Shown here: positions 45,709-54,198 of the stretch, one piece after another
Layout: every line of letters begins with the position of its first letter
How positions within the stretch are numbered: the first letter of the stretch is position 1
DNA from: Thiodiazotropha sp040506705
GTDB lineage: Bacteria > Pseudomonadota > Gammaproteobacteria > Chromatiales > Chromatiaceae
Length of the DNA: 64,000 nt
Direction: 5' to 3'
NCBI GenBank assembly: GCA_040506705.1
Contig: JBEVWG010000057.1
Span: 1-64,000 of the forward strand
Notes under the pieces: model-generated
The model's input: the letters and a program-made list of their open reading frames with translations, nothing else
Database searches by the model: none
Told to the model about the DNA's origin: nothing
Made by a program: the position numbers and the translations under genes

Positions 45709-47814
45709 TTACGCCTCTACAGTTGCATCAGGCTGTCTGCCTGTTGCAGACAATGATTGATTCAGCGGAATGGAAATTGTGAAGCTTGTTCCCTTGCCGA
45801 TATGACTCTCCACACTCAGACTTCCTTTTAGTGAATTAACATACTCTCTGGTTTCATAAACTCCGATACCCATCCCAGCATTTCCCTTGGTCGTTTGAAA
45901 GGGACGAAACAACCGCTCCTTAATGAATTTATCTTCCATACCTGAACCGTTATCCTGAATGGTAATGATTGCACGCTCATCCATTTTCTCGACCGTGACA
46001 TTAACCTCACCATCTCTATCGGTTGCTTCCTGAGCATTTTTAATCATGTGTACCAATATGGCTGTGAATCGATCTTTATCAGCAATAATTTCAAGATAGT
46101 TGTGTTTGATACTCAACTTCGGTTTAGGCTCATAGGCATACAACTCATTGACTGCTTGAGCTGCAGACTCCTCTATGTAGAACTGTTTGGTTTTAGTCGA
46201 TTCAAATCTACCTTGCCTCAATTGGGCAAGTAGTCGTCCCATTTTATTGACAGCATTTCCGATGGTCTTTACCGCATCATCCATAAATGCAGGATTATTT
46301 CTATGTCGCTCAGCATTTTTAACGACTAATTCCAACTGCGCAATCAGGTTTTTCAGATCGTGTACCACGAAAGCAGAGAGCCGATTGAAAGCCTCAAACT
46401 GATTGGCACGATTCAGCGCTTCTGAGGTTTGCAGCAACGCCAGATATCCACCAGCCTGTTTGGCAGCCGCCTTAATCAGATCACGATCTTCCCAGTTTAT
46501 TGACAGATGAGCTTGTGATCTGACAAGCAGTACGAATCCTATCAGGGCATCGTGGTGTTTGATAGGTACAATCAACCAGGCACCTTCGATGGCTGTTACC
46601 TTCTGATCGATGGAGAGATTATCGTAACGTTCCGGAAATCTAGACAACTCATCGATGTCGATAATCCAATCACTGATTCGAAAATAGCGGATCAGTTTGC
46701 TGTTTGACTCGATATCAAAGCTCAGATCAGGCACTTGCCAGTGGCTGCTACACTGGTAGCGGCCGTCGTCACTCAATATCCATAAATAGCCACCTCGTGC
46801 TTGCACAGAGTCTGAGATAGCCTGAACGACGCGGGTACGTATTTCACCACCACCAGGCCCTTCGGAGAGGGTCTGAACCACCCTCAACCACTCATCCCGC
46901 CAATCGTACTTGTAGCTAAAAAAGTGTTTATTAACAAAAACTTTCAGCTTTCCCCTTAGGGTTCCTGAAAACAGTACAACTGCCAAAAAAGAGATCCCGG
47001 CAAAAACAAAGGCGATCTGTGTTGCCTTACCCCAGGTTCCCCCGTAATAGCGTATGTAGTACCCCACAGCTGCCATAAGGATCAGATATCCACCAGCCGC
47101 AAGTAGGGTTGTGGCATGAAACACTACCTGCCTGGAGACAAAAACACGTACAGACCAACTTGGATTTCGTGTTGCAGCAACTGCCACAAAAGGGGCAACC
47201 AAAGCACTGGTAAAGCCCCGGGCCTGCCACAGAGTAGCATCCACTTGCTTGAACATTAAAGCATCGGCATAGAGGAATAAGTCGTAAACGAAGAGTGTTC
47301 CCATCCCTATATATAGGTACTTCACCGCCCAACGCATCTCAGGACGGGTACTACGATAGAGTTGTTCAATCAGAATCAGGCCGGCAACAGCAAACCCCAA
47401 ATGGCCGACCAATTGAAAGCTGGCTGTCCCGCCCCAGTTGCGAACACCAGGAAACAGTTGCGCAACCAATTCAACACCAAGCAGCAAGGCAGAAATTGAG
47501 AAAATGGCAACCGGAGCATAGCGTAAAAGACCGGTCTCACCCCCAGCAGCGGTTTTGAGTGTTTTCAAAAGTCGGAACAGAAAGGCAAACCAGGCGATAT
47601 TCTTCGCTATTTCAAATAGTTGATAGGTATTGACTGTGAGAGTGGACTCCTGAACCTGGAAGGCGATGGCCGTCAGTGCCCAGCAGGCCGAGGTGGTAGA
47701 GGCAATAAGTAGATAGGTGCCTTCTATGCGGCCACGCCAGCTTGTCAGCAGTAACACGCTGAAAAGCAGGAATAGCGATGCCGAAAAAGTGTAGCCGATT
47801 ATTCCTATAGTCAA
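45709..47814 (-). CDS. prsK: XrtA/PEP-CTERM system sensor histidine kinase PrsK
   Basis: About 701 residues from TTG at 47814, which has GAGGA 7 bases upstream and aligns with the family start TIGIIGYTFSA. An earlier TTG at 47847 is possible. About eight membrane helices occupy residues 1-290 (for example SASLFLLFSVLLLTSW), followed by a GAF-like region (about 320-470). The kinase core has the H box FVVHDLKNLIAQ, then N, G1 and G2 boxes (MIKNAQEATD, IQDNGSGM, GNAGMGIGVYETREYV). It phosphorylates PrsR. It is the first gene of the prs operon and diverges from the type II secretion operon. Confidence 0.92.
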   Translation of the reverse strand: MTIGIIGYTFSASLFLLFSVLLLTSWRGRIEGTYLLIASTTSACWALTAIAFQVQESTLTVNTYQLFEIAKNIAWFAFLFRLLKTLKTAAGGETGLLRYAPVAIFSISALLLGVELVAQLFPGVRNWGGTASFQLVGHLGFAVAGLILIEQLYRSTRPEMRWAVKYLYIGMGTLFVYDLFLYADALMFKQVDATLWQARGFTSALVAPFVAVAATRNPSWSVRVFVSRQVVFHATTLLAAGGYLILMAAVGYYIRYYGGTWGKATQIAFVFAGISFLAVVLFSGTLRGKLKVFVNKHFFSYKYDWRDEWLRVVQTLSEGPGGGEIRTRVVQAISDSVQARGGYLWILSDDGRYQCSSHWQVPDLSFDIESNSKLIRYFRISDWIIDIDELSRFPERYDNLSIDQKVTAIEGAWLIVPIKHHDALIGFVLLVRSQAHLSINWEDRDLIKAAAKQAGGYLALLQTSEALNRANQFEAFNRLSAFVVHDLKNLIAQLELVVKNAERHRNNPAFMDDAVKTIGNAVNKMGRLLAQLRQGRFESTKTKQFYIEESAAQAVNELYAYEPKPKLSIKHNYLEIIADKDRFTAILVHMIKNAQEATDRDGEVNVTVEKMDERAIITIQDNGSGMEDKFIKERLFRPFQTTKGNAGMGIGVYETREYVNSLKGSLSVESHIGKGTSFTISIPLNQSLSATGRQPDATVEA

Positions 47815-48416
47815 GCAGTCATCCTCAATGGTTCGGATATTCCTCAATCTGCACTGAACTTTTACATGCCGGCAAAGACTTACAACTGTGGGATATTAAA
47901 CCCGACATCCTAAAAGGTTGTATACAGACTCTATCGGTACCGGGTAAATGGTGTAGTTCTCATGCAGTTTGAAGATTTAGAGTAATGAGAAACAATAAGG
48001 TCTATTGCCTGGGAATGGTACATCCATTGATCCCTGCAAATATACCTTTAGTGATAATCTCCTCTCTACTCACCCTGCGCGTGGTTCTCATATGTATCAG
48101 TTCCCTGTTGTCTTTTTTTATTTTAATAATCGACAGCACAATCGAAAAACTGCAGATGTTTCTACATCAACGGATGCTCTGGAAGGTATCGCTTACACTA
48201 CCTGATGCGGCAGATTTGACGATCGGATATGATTGATATCTCTTCGCCAACCCCATGCCAGCCTATGGCCACAGCCGCTATAGTATACAAAGTTAGTGAA
48301 GCGATTCACTCTATCAGGGTGATTTTTAACAGGAATCTGGATTCTGACCCATATTCCCCTGATAATAGCCCACCTTTACTATCGATCAACACGGAAAATT
48401 GACAGGGTTCAACCAT
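47815..48416. other. Divergent control region between prs and gsp operons
   Basis: About 600 bases, AT-rich, between prsK (minus) and gspG (plus). It must carry promoters for both operons. Candidates are weak: TTGACG near 48216 lacks a good -10, and TATAGT near 48279 lacks a good -35. An 83-codon frame at 47985-48236 and another at 48005-48205 overlap in different frames and have no convincing support. No structured RNA was recognised. Confidence 0.4.
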
Positions 48417-48905
48417 ATGACCATCAATGCAGTCTCCCCAATACCCCGCCAGGCAACAGCCTTGGGCAATTCTTCAATAAAAGGAAAATATTCTAGAAAA
48501 TTCAATGGTTTCACACTCATAGAAGTGATGGTTGTGGTGGTCATTTTGAGCATCCTCGCCGCAATTGTTGTACCTAAAATTATGGATAGACCAGAACAGG
48601 CACGAAAAACAAAAGCTAAAAGTGATATCCGCGCACTGGAAGCTTCACTGAATCTCTACCGTCTGGATAACATGATCTACCCAACAACTGATCAGGGACT
48701 TGAAGCCCTGGTCACCAAGCCGACCGATTCCCCGGAACCCAGAAACTGGAAAGAAGGTGGATATCTCGACAGACTGCCTATGGATCCTTGGGGCAACCCA
48801 TATCTGTTCCTGAGCCCCGGTACTCATGGTGTTATCGACGTCTACTCAGCCGGCCTGGATCTGCAATCCACTGACGATGACATTGGTAACTGGAATCTGG
48901 AGTGA
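48417..48905 (+). CDS. gspG: Type II secretion major pseudopilin GspG
   Basis: 162 residues from ATG at 48417, with AGGG upstream; TTG at 48399 is a weaker alternative. A long 31-residue leader ends at G31, then F32 TLIEVMVVVVILSILAA, with Glu5 of the mature form. The C-terminal half contains YPTTDQGLEALVTKP and LPMDPWGNPYLFLSPG, signatures of the GspG core with its calcium loop. It builds the pseudopilus that pushes substrates through GspD. It opens the gspGHIJKLMN-DEF operon. Confidence 0.96.
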   Translation: MTINAVSPIPRQATALGNSSIKGKYSRKFNGFTLIEVMVVVVILSILAAIVVPKIMDRPEQARKTKAKSDIRALEASLNLYRLDNMIYPTTDQGLEALVTKPTDSPEPRNWKEGGYLDRLPMDPWGNPYLFLSPGTHGVIDVYSAGLDLQSTDDDIGNWNLE

Positions 48906-49453
48906 ACCCTCCCTGCTCATCATCAAACAGCCCTCGTTCGAGGGCTTGGATAGCGCACACTCCCAAGGGATTGGGAATGGGCTTTACCCTGATCGAGGTA
49001 ATGGTCGTGGTGGTCATAATCGGGATTTTGATCAACTATGTCGCCATCTCATTTGGTCGAAACGGGCCGGCAGACATGCTTAAAGATGAAGCCCAGCGTC
49101 TTACCAGTCTGATTGAGCTGGCCAGTGAAGAGGCCTTACTCAGATCGGTTATGATCGGTGTGGACATTACTGAGGAGAGCTATGGCTTTCTCAGCCTCAA
49201 TGAGGGAGAGTGGGAGACGGTTTCTGATACGCTGTTTCGTGAGCGTCAGCTGCCTGAAGAGCTGGAAATCAGCATTGCCACCGCACTCCCCGAAGGTGAT
49301 GACGAAGAGAAAAGGACACCGGAGATCATCCTGCTTAATAGCGGAGAGATGACCTCCTTCGATATAAAAATCAGCTCTGAGCTTGTTGAAAGTTACTATC
49401 GTTTAACAGGCAATGAGCTTGGAGAGCTCTCTCTGGAACATGTCTCACCCTAA
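48902..49453 (+). CDS. gspH: Type II secretion minor pseudopilin GspH
   Basis: 183 residues from GTG at 48902, overlapping the gspG stop. The prepilin site is G27/F28 with TLIEVMVVVVIIGILINYV and Glu at mature position 5. After the helix come DEAQRLTSLIELASEEALLRS, typical of GspH, and a beta-rich C-terminus. A later in-frame TTG would give a short leader, so the exact start is uncertain. It is a minor pseudopilin near the tip of the pseudopilus. Confidence 0.88.
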   Translation: MNPPCSSSNSPRSRAWIAHTPKGLGMGFTLIEVMVVVVIIGILINYVAISFGRNGPADMLKDEAQRLTSLIELASEEALLRSVMIGVDITEESYGFLSLNEGEWETVSDTLFRERQLPEELEISIATALPEGDDEEKRTPEIILLNSGEMTSFDIKISSELVESYYRLTGNELGELSLEHVSP

Positions 49454-49865
49454 TAAGACACGATTAAAGCATCGCCCAGGTATCAGGCCATCGGCAGGAT
49501 ACCGCCACAAAGGCTTTACCCTGCTGGAGATTCTAATCGCACTGGCCATTCTCGCCATTGCCCTCTCCTCTATTATTGCTGTTGCATCAAATCAATCGTT
49601 GAATGTTGCCTATTTACGAGACAAGACCCTCGCCCATTGGGTCGCAATGAACCAGATCACAGAGCTACAGATAGCTAACCAGTGGCCTGCTACCGGAACC
49701 AAGAAAGGGGATGAGGAGATGGGGCTGAAGAAATGGTATTGGCAGCGGGAGATCACTAAAACCCCGGATGACCGGGTCAGACAAATTGAGATACGCGTGT
49801 TTCGTAACAAAGACGATGAAAACAGCGTAACCCGTCTTGTCAGCTTTCTCTCACAACCGATCTGA
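49440..49865 (+). CDS. gspI: Type II secretion minor pseudopilin GspI
   Basis: 141 residues from ATG at 49440 (ATG at 49413 would add nine residues). Cleavage is at G25/F26 with TLLEILIALAILAIALSSII and Glu5. HWVAMNQITELQIANQWP is a conserved GspI segment. It forms the tip complex with GspJ and GspK. It overlaps gspH by 14 bases and touches gspJ by one base, so translation is tightly packed. Confidence 0.92.
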   Translation: MSHPNKTRLKHRPGIRPSAGYRHKGFTLLEILIALAILAIALSSIIAVASNQSLNVAYLRDKTLAHWVAMNQITELQIANQWPATGTKKGDEEMGLKKWYWQREITKTPDDRVRQIEIRVFRNKDDENSVTRLVSFLSQPI

Positions 49866-50557
49866 TGACAACTTCTTTAAATATTTGCGCCAACCATCCG
49901 CAACCTCACAACCGATTTGAGCGGGGATTCACTCTGCTCGAACTGTTGATTGCAATTACCATCTTCGCCATCCTGGCCACCTTCGCCTATTCTGGTCTTA
50001 ATGTGGTGCTCGAAACAGAACATCAGACCAGCCAGTACAGTCAACGCATGTCTCAACTGCAACTTGCATTCAGTCTGATTCAGCGGGATATCGAACAAGC
50101 GATCGACAGGCCCATTCGTGATCAACATGGTGACGAACTGGCTGCACTCATAACTGGCGGATTTACCGGTACTCTTCTCGAATTGACCCGTGGTGGCTAT
50201 GCAAATCCCATGAAACTGCCACGCAGCAACATGCAACGGGTAGGTTATCTAATCGAGGAAGAGACCCTCTATCGACTAACCTGGAAAATACTCGACAGGG
50301 CCCAGGATAGTGAACCTCACCGATACGAATTGATCGACAACATAGAGGAGCTTGAGCTGGTCTATTACGACCATGAGATGAAAAAGCAGAATCAATGGCC
50401 CCCTGACAGTTTTGACCTCGATTCAGGAGATAAACCTGGCTTACCCACTGCTATTGAAATGAACATGGAACTCAAGGATTGGGGTAAAATAAGACGTCTG
50501 TTTGCTCTGGCTCGTCCCATACCTGACGAAAATCCTGATCAAGGAAAGAAGCAATAA
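49865..50557 (+). CDS. gspJ: Type II secretion minor pseudopilin GspJ
   Basis: 230 residues. Prepilin site G21/F22 followed by TLLELLIAITIFAILATFAY, with Glu5. MSQLQLAFSLIQRDIEQAIDRPIRD is the characteristic GspJ stretch, and EELELVYYD lies in the C-terminal sheet. It binds GspI and GspK at the pseudopilus tip. It begins at the last base of the gspI stop and ends at the first base of gspK. Confidence 0.94.
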   Translation: MTTSLNICANHPQPHNRFERGFTLLELLIAITIFAILATFAYSGLNVVLETEHQTSQYSQRMSQLQLAFSLIQRDIEQAIDRPIRDQHGDELAALITGGFTGTLLELTRGGYANPMKLPRSNMQRVGYLIEEETLYRLTWKILDRAQDSEPHRYELIDNIEELELVYYDHEMKKQNQWPPDSFDLDSGDKPGLPTAIEMNMELKDWGKIRRLFALARPIPDENPDQGKKQ

Positions 50558-51543
50558 TGGTGGCGCATCACAGGCAGAAAACCCAACAGAGGGGAATCGC
50601 ACTAATCACCGCCATTGTGATTGTTGCCATGGCATCAATTGCTGCTGTGGCGATGACTCATAGCCTCCAACTCAACATCCGTAGAACTGGCAATATTCAA
50701 GCTGCCGACCAGGCCTACTACTACACATTGGGCAGCGAAGCCTGGTCCCGGGGCATGTTGATACGGGATCTGAATGATGATGAGGGAAAGAAGTACGATG
50801 GCCTGGAGGAGAACTGGGCCCAGGAACTACCGCCAACCCCAGTAGAGGGTGGTGAGGTTCAAGCTCTCACAACCGACCTTCAGGGCCGCTTCAACCTGAA
50901 TAACCTCTACTTGGAAGCAGAGGCTGAAGAGGAAACGAAGAACCAGGTTAGTGTACAGTTGGCCATATTCAAACGCATGCTGTTGGCGCTTGAATTACCT
51001 GAGTCAATTGCTCAGGCAACAAAGGACTGGTTGGATGGTGATAATAAAACCTCCTACCCTGATGGTGCAGAAGATATTGAATATTTAAGTCAGGACCCAC
51101 CCTATCGGACCGCTAACGGATTCATAGCCAGCATAACCGAACTCAGACTCATAAAGGAGATGGATCAGGAGAGCTATGAAAAGCTGGCGCCCCATGTTAT
51201 TGCTCTGCCTGTGAAGAGCGCGATTAATGTCAACACAGCCGATCAGATTGTGTTACAAAGTCTGATCAGTGACCTCTCTGAAGCCGATGCAGAACAACTT
51301 ATAAGTGAGCGAGAAGAGAACCCGTTCAAAGAGCCGGCATCCTTTATTGCAAGAGTTAGAGAACTTTTGGATGAAAATAAAGTAAAATCTGAAGATATAG
51401 AGCCATTGATCTCTGTAGACAGTCACTTTTTTCAGTTGGAGACGGTTGTACGAATGGAAAATAACAGCCAAAAATTGGTCAGTCGCCTGTATAAAGGCAG
51501 TAAGGATGTTGTGGTCTTATCCCGCACTATTGGGGTCTATTGA
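50557..51543 (+). CDS. gspK: Type II secretion minor pseudopilin GspK
   Basis: 328 residues, the large minor pseudopilin. The N-terminal helix starts after G13 (IALITAIVIVAMASIAAVAM) and, as usual for GspK, lacks the Glu at mature position 5. The helical insert contains INVNTADQIVLQSLISDLSEADAEQL, a helix-hairpin-helix-like SAM domain. FNLNNL and FIASITELRLI are also family segments. It caps the pseudopilus tip. Confidence 0.93.
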   Translation: MVAHHRQKTQQRGIALITAIVIVAMASIAAVAMTHSLQLNIRRTGNIQAADQAYYYTLGSEAWSRGMLIRDLNDDEGKKYDGLEENWAQELPPTPVEGGEVQALTTDLQGRFNLNNLYLEAEAEEETKNQVSVQLAIFKRMLLALELPESIAQATKDWLDGDNKTSYPDGAEDIEYLSQDPPYRTANGFIASITELRLIKEMDQESYEKLAPHVIALPVKSAINVNTADQIVLQSLISDLSEADAEQLISEREENPFKEPASFIARVRELLDENKVKSEDIEPLISVDSHFFQLETVVRMENNSQKLVSRLYKGSKDVVVLSRTIGVY

Positions 51544-52769
51544 TGGCTGAACAATTCATTCTGCAGTGTCATGATTCATCTTGTAAGCAGGTCACCTGGT
51601 CGATCAAAGGTGCCGGAGTCAATGAAGCAGGCGAAGGCAGCCTTGCGCAAGCATCTCAATTGGCTAAGGGCCGACGTACCCTGGTCTTGATCCCTGCTGT
51701 CGATATACTGATCACTTCAGTCAACATACCCACACGTAACCGCCAGCGTCTATTACAGGCAATCCCCTTCTCACTGGAGAATGAGCTCACCGAGGACATC
51801 GATCAGCTCCACTTCGCTGCTGGCACCATGGACAGTGATGGCATTACACCTGTAGCCGTCATCTCAAGACAAAAACTGGATGATTGGCTGGAAAAGCTCG
51901 ATTCCGCAGGTATCGAACCCCTCGGCTTCTATCCCGACCTGCTTGGCCTGCCTCTGGATAGTGATGCCTGGAGCCTCTATCAAAGCGATCAGAGCCTGCA
52001 GATTCGCACCCAGTCCAATCTGGGATATAGCGCAGACGCTATTAATGGTGGCGAACTTCTCAAGCTGGCATTACAGCAGGCTGGTGAGTCAGCACCCGGG
52101 AAATTGACCCACTACAAGCTCAAAGAGAGCCTCCTCAGTTTAGACCTGGGTAGTATTGCGCCAGAGTGTGAAATCATCGTCAGAGAGGTAGACGATCTTA
52201 CCCATTTGACCAATCTACTCGGCAACAACTTAAAAGAAAAAGAGCAGATCAATCTACTGCAGGGAGAGTATCAGCGGGTCGATAAAATGACGCTCCAATG
52301 GAAGCGTTGGCTTCCGGCTGCAGCACTTGGAATGATTTTAGTCGCCCTTTCGATCGGCACGACCCTGCAGGAATATTTTCATTACAAGCAACAGAGCACA
52401 GAGTTACATGCTCAAATCAGGCAGACTTTCCAACAAGCCTTTCCGAATGTAAAACGTATCGTTGACCCTCGGGTACAGATGGAACAACAGCTAAAAAGAA
52501 TGCAGCAGGGACAGTCGGGGAGTTTCGCGCAGTTTGCCAGTCTCTTTGTACCGGCAGCGAGTGTCATCAAAAACAGCCCCAATACAACACTCGAAAATAT
52601 CAGCTTTCGAGATGGTCAACTCAATTTACAATTGACCATCAAGGAGCTACAGGCTCTGGAGAACTTGAAAAAAACGATCGAGAGCAAACGGCTCAATGTT
52701 GAGATCCGCTCTGCCAATGCCGCGGACAACAATGTCACCTCCCACCTCAGAATCACTGGAGGATCGTGA
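51543..52769 (+). CDS. gspL: Type II secretion inner-membrane protein GspL
   Basis: 408 residues from ATG at 51543, overlapping the gspK stop by one base. The cytoplasmic part (1-255) is the actin-like GspL domain (RRTLVLIPAVDILITSVNIP, LPLDSDAWSLY). One membrane helix lies at about 258-275 (WLPAAALGMILVALSIGT) and a ferredoxin-like periplasmic domain follows. GspL recruits the GspE ATPase to the inner-membrane platform and binds GspM. Confidence 0.92.
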   Translation: MAEQFILQCHDSSCKQVTWSIKGAGVNEAGEGSLAQASQLAKGRRTLVLIPAVDILITSVNIPTRNRQRLLQAIPFSLENELTEDIDQLHFAAGTMDSDGITPVAVISRQKLDDWLEKLDSAGIEPLGFYPDLLGLPLDSDAWSLYQSDQSLQIRTQSNLGYSADAINGGELLKLALQQAGESAPGKLTHYKLKESLLSLDLGSIAPECEIIVREVDDLTHLTNLLGNNLKEKEQINLLQGEYQRVDKMTLQWKRWLPAAALGMILVALSIGTTLQEYFHYKQQSTELHAQIRQTFQQAFPNVKRIVDPRVQMEQQLKRMQQGQSGSFAQFASLFVPAASVIKNSPNTTLENISFRDGQLNLQLTIKELQALENLKKTIESKRLNVEIRSANAADNNVTSHLRITGGS

Positions 52770-53263
52770 TGAAGCAGTGGTGGAACAGTAAAACTCCCCA
52801 GGAACACCTTGCCATGATCATTGGCGGGTCAGCAGTGTTGATTCTGTTGCTCTATCTGATCATATGGCGACCTTTCGAGCAGAACCTCGAACAGAAAGCA
52901 CTTCAGGTAGCTAGCCAGCAATCCACCCTGCAGTGGATGAAGGGGAACCTCGATCTCGTCAAGAGTCTGCGTTCCAGTCAGGGTAACAGAGGCTCTCGCA
53001 CGAATGAGGCCCTGCTTACTTTGGTTGACAGAACAGCAAAAAAGGCTGAATTACGACAACTGATAAAACGCATCAAACCTCAAGGAGATAACTCAGTACA
53101 GCTTTGGGTTGAACAAGCCTCTTTCGATATATTAGTTCGTTGGCTGGGCCAAATGACTCAGGAATATGCCCTGGATATCGAATCACTCAACATCGATCGA
53201 CAGGATGGCCCCGGTCTAGTGAATGCGCGACTTGTTCTACAGCGGGGAGGTGATGGAAAATGA
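52769..53263 (+). CDS. gspM: Type II secretion protein GspM
   Basis: 164 residues from ATG at 52769, with GGAGG 6 bases before it. A short cytoplasmic N-terminus (WWNSKTPQEHLAMI) is followed by one helix (IGGSAVLILLLYLIIW) and a periplasmic ferredoxin-like domain. GspM pairs with GspL in the assembly platform. It overlaps gspN by four bases. Confidence 0.92.
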   Translation: MKQWWNSKTPQEHLAMIIGGSAVLILLLYLIIWRPFEQNLEQKALQVASQQSTLQWMKGNLDLVKSLRSSQGNRGSRTNEALLTLVDRTAKKAELRQLIKRIKPQGDNSVQLWVEQASFDILVRWLGQMTQEYALDIESLNIDRQDGPGLVNARLVLQRGGDGK

Positions 53264-54015
53264 GATGGAGAAGTTACCTGTTGATTGGTGTAGTGGCTTA
53301 TCTCCTGTTTGTGCTGATTGAACTGCCAGCTCAGCATGTTTTAGGTTGGGCGACAGCCGGCACCAAGCAACCACCTTTCACCTATGGAACGATCAAAGGC
53401 AGCCTCTGGCGTGGCAAGATGGAAGCAGTCACTGTTCATGGGATACCAGTGGATAAACTCAAATGGCGTTTCACCCCCACTGAGTTGATTTTCGGTAATA
53501 TCGGCTTCGATATCATTGTCAATCATGCAGGCCAGGAGCTAGAGGGCAATATCGCGATAGGATCAGGGGATCAGATTCAGATTGAGGATATCAGTGGTGA
53601 AATTCCCGCATCGATGATTCCACCAATGATCGATTTGTCCCAGATTGGCGTAGGAGGCAATGTCTCTCTTGACGTTCAACAATTAACCCTGACAAAGAAT
53701 CAAATCACAGCTGTAGAGGGAGAGATACAGTGGCTTGACTCTTCTTTAAAAGGCCCTTTTGCACTCAAGGTAGGTGATCTGAAGGCAGATCTATCAACCG
53801 GCCAAAAAGGTGAAGTCAAGGCAAGAATCAAAGACTTGGGAGGAGCAACATCTGTAGATGGGGAACTTAGTCTCACAACAGATGGAAACTTCCAGGTAAA
53901 AGGACAGATCAAACCAGGAACGGATTCTGATCCCCGCCTGGGAAGCGCCCTCAAGGCAATCAGTAAACAACAGTCAGATGGTAGCTATAGGATAACTTAT
54001 AGCACCCGTCTTTAG
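53260..54015 (+). CDS. gspN: Type II secretion protein GspN
   Basis: 251 residues. An N-terminal membrane anchor (SYLLIGVVAYLLFVLIELPA) precedes a periplasmic, beta-rich body with FTYGTIKGSLWRGK and VHGIPVDKLKWRFTPTEL, typical of GspN. The protein is present in only some type II systems and is not always required. It ends before a 179-base spacer that separates it from gspD. Confidence 0.9.
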   Translation: MRWRSYLLIGVVAYLLFVLIELPAQHVLGWATAGTKQPPFTYGTIKGSLWRGKMEAVTVHGIPVDKLKWRFTPTELIFGNIGFDIIVNHAGQELEGNIAIGSGDQIQIEDISGEIPASMIPPMIDLSQIGVGGNVSLDVQQLTLTKNQITAVEGEIQWLDSSLKGPFALKVGDLKADLSTGQKGEVKARIKDLGGATSVDGELSLTTDGNFQVKGQIKPGTDSDPRLGSALKAISKQQSDGSYRITYSTRL

Positions 54016-54090
54016 CATACTGTTTTACCTGGTATGCCAATGCGCTATCATCTGCTATTATGGAATGCATTACATATTCGACATAAACCC

Positions 54091-54198
54091 ATGATGGATA
54101 AAGAATTTCACCAATATCCCCCTAACCTGTCACAAACCAGTGACCTCAATCGGAACTGGCATAGTGCACAGTCTGCTACGGGACCGCTTCAATCATGA
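54091..54198 (+). CDS. Possible 35-codon leader frame coupled to gspD
   Basis: A short frame, MMDKEFHQYPPNLSQTSDLN and on, whose TGA overlaps the gspD ATG as ATGA. The spacer between gspN and gspD would otherwise be unused. No ribosome site is evident and no similarity is recognised. It could be a translational coupler or chance; gspC, which often precedes gspD, is not encoded here. Confidence 0.2.
   Translation: MMDKEFHQYPPNLSQTSDLNRNWHSAQSATGPLQS

Noticed and set aside
47985..48236. 83-codon frame with hydrophobic stretches between prsK and gspG
   Set aside because: Overlaps an equally plausible frame at 48005-48205, lacks a convincing ribosome site, and neither resembles a known protein; treated as control region.
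44343..48416. Search for a sigma54 promoter (TGGCAC-N5-TTGC) linked to PrsR
   Set aside because: No convincing match was found by eye upstream of prsK, the export gene or gspG.
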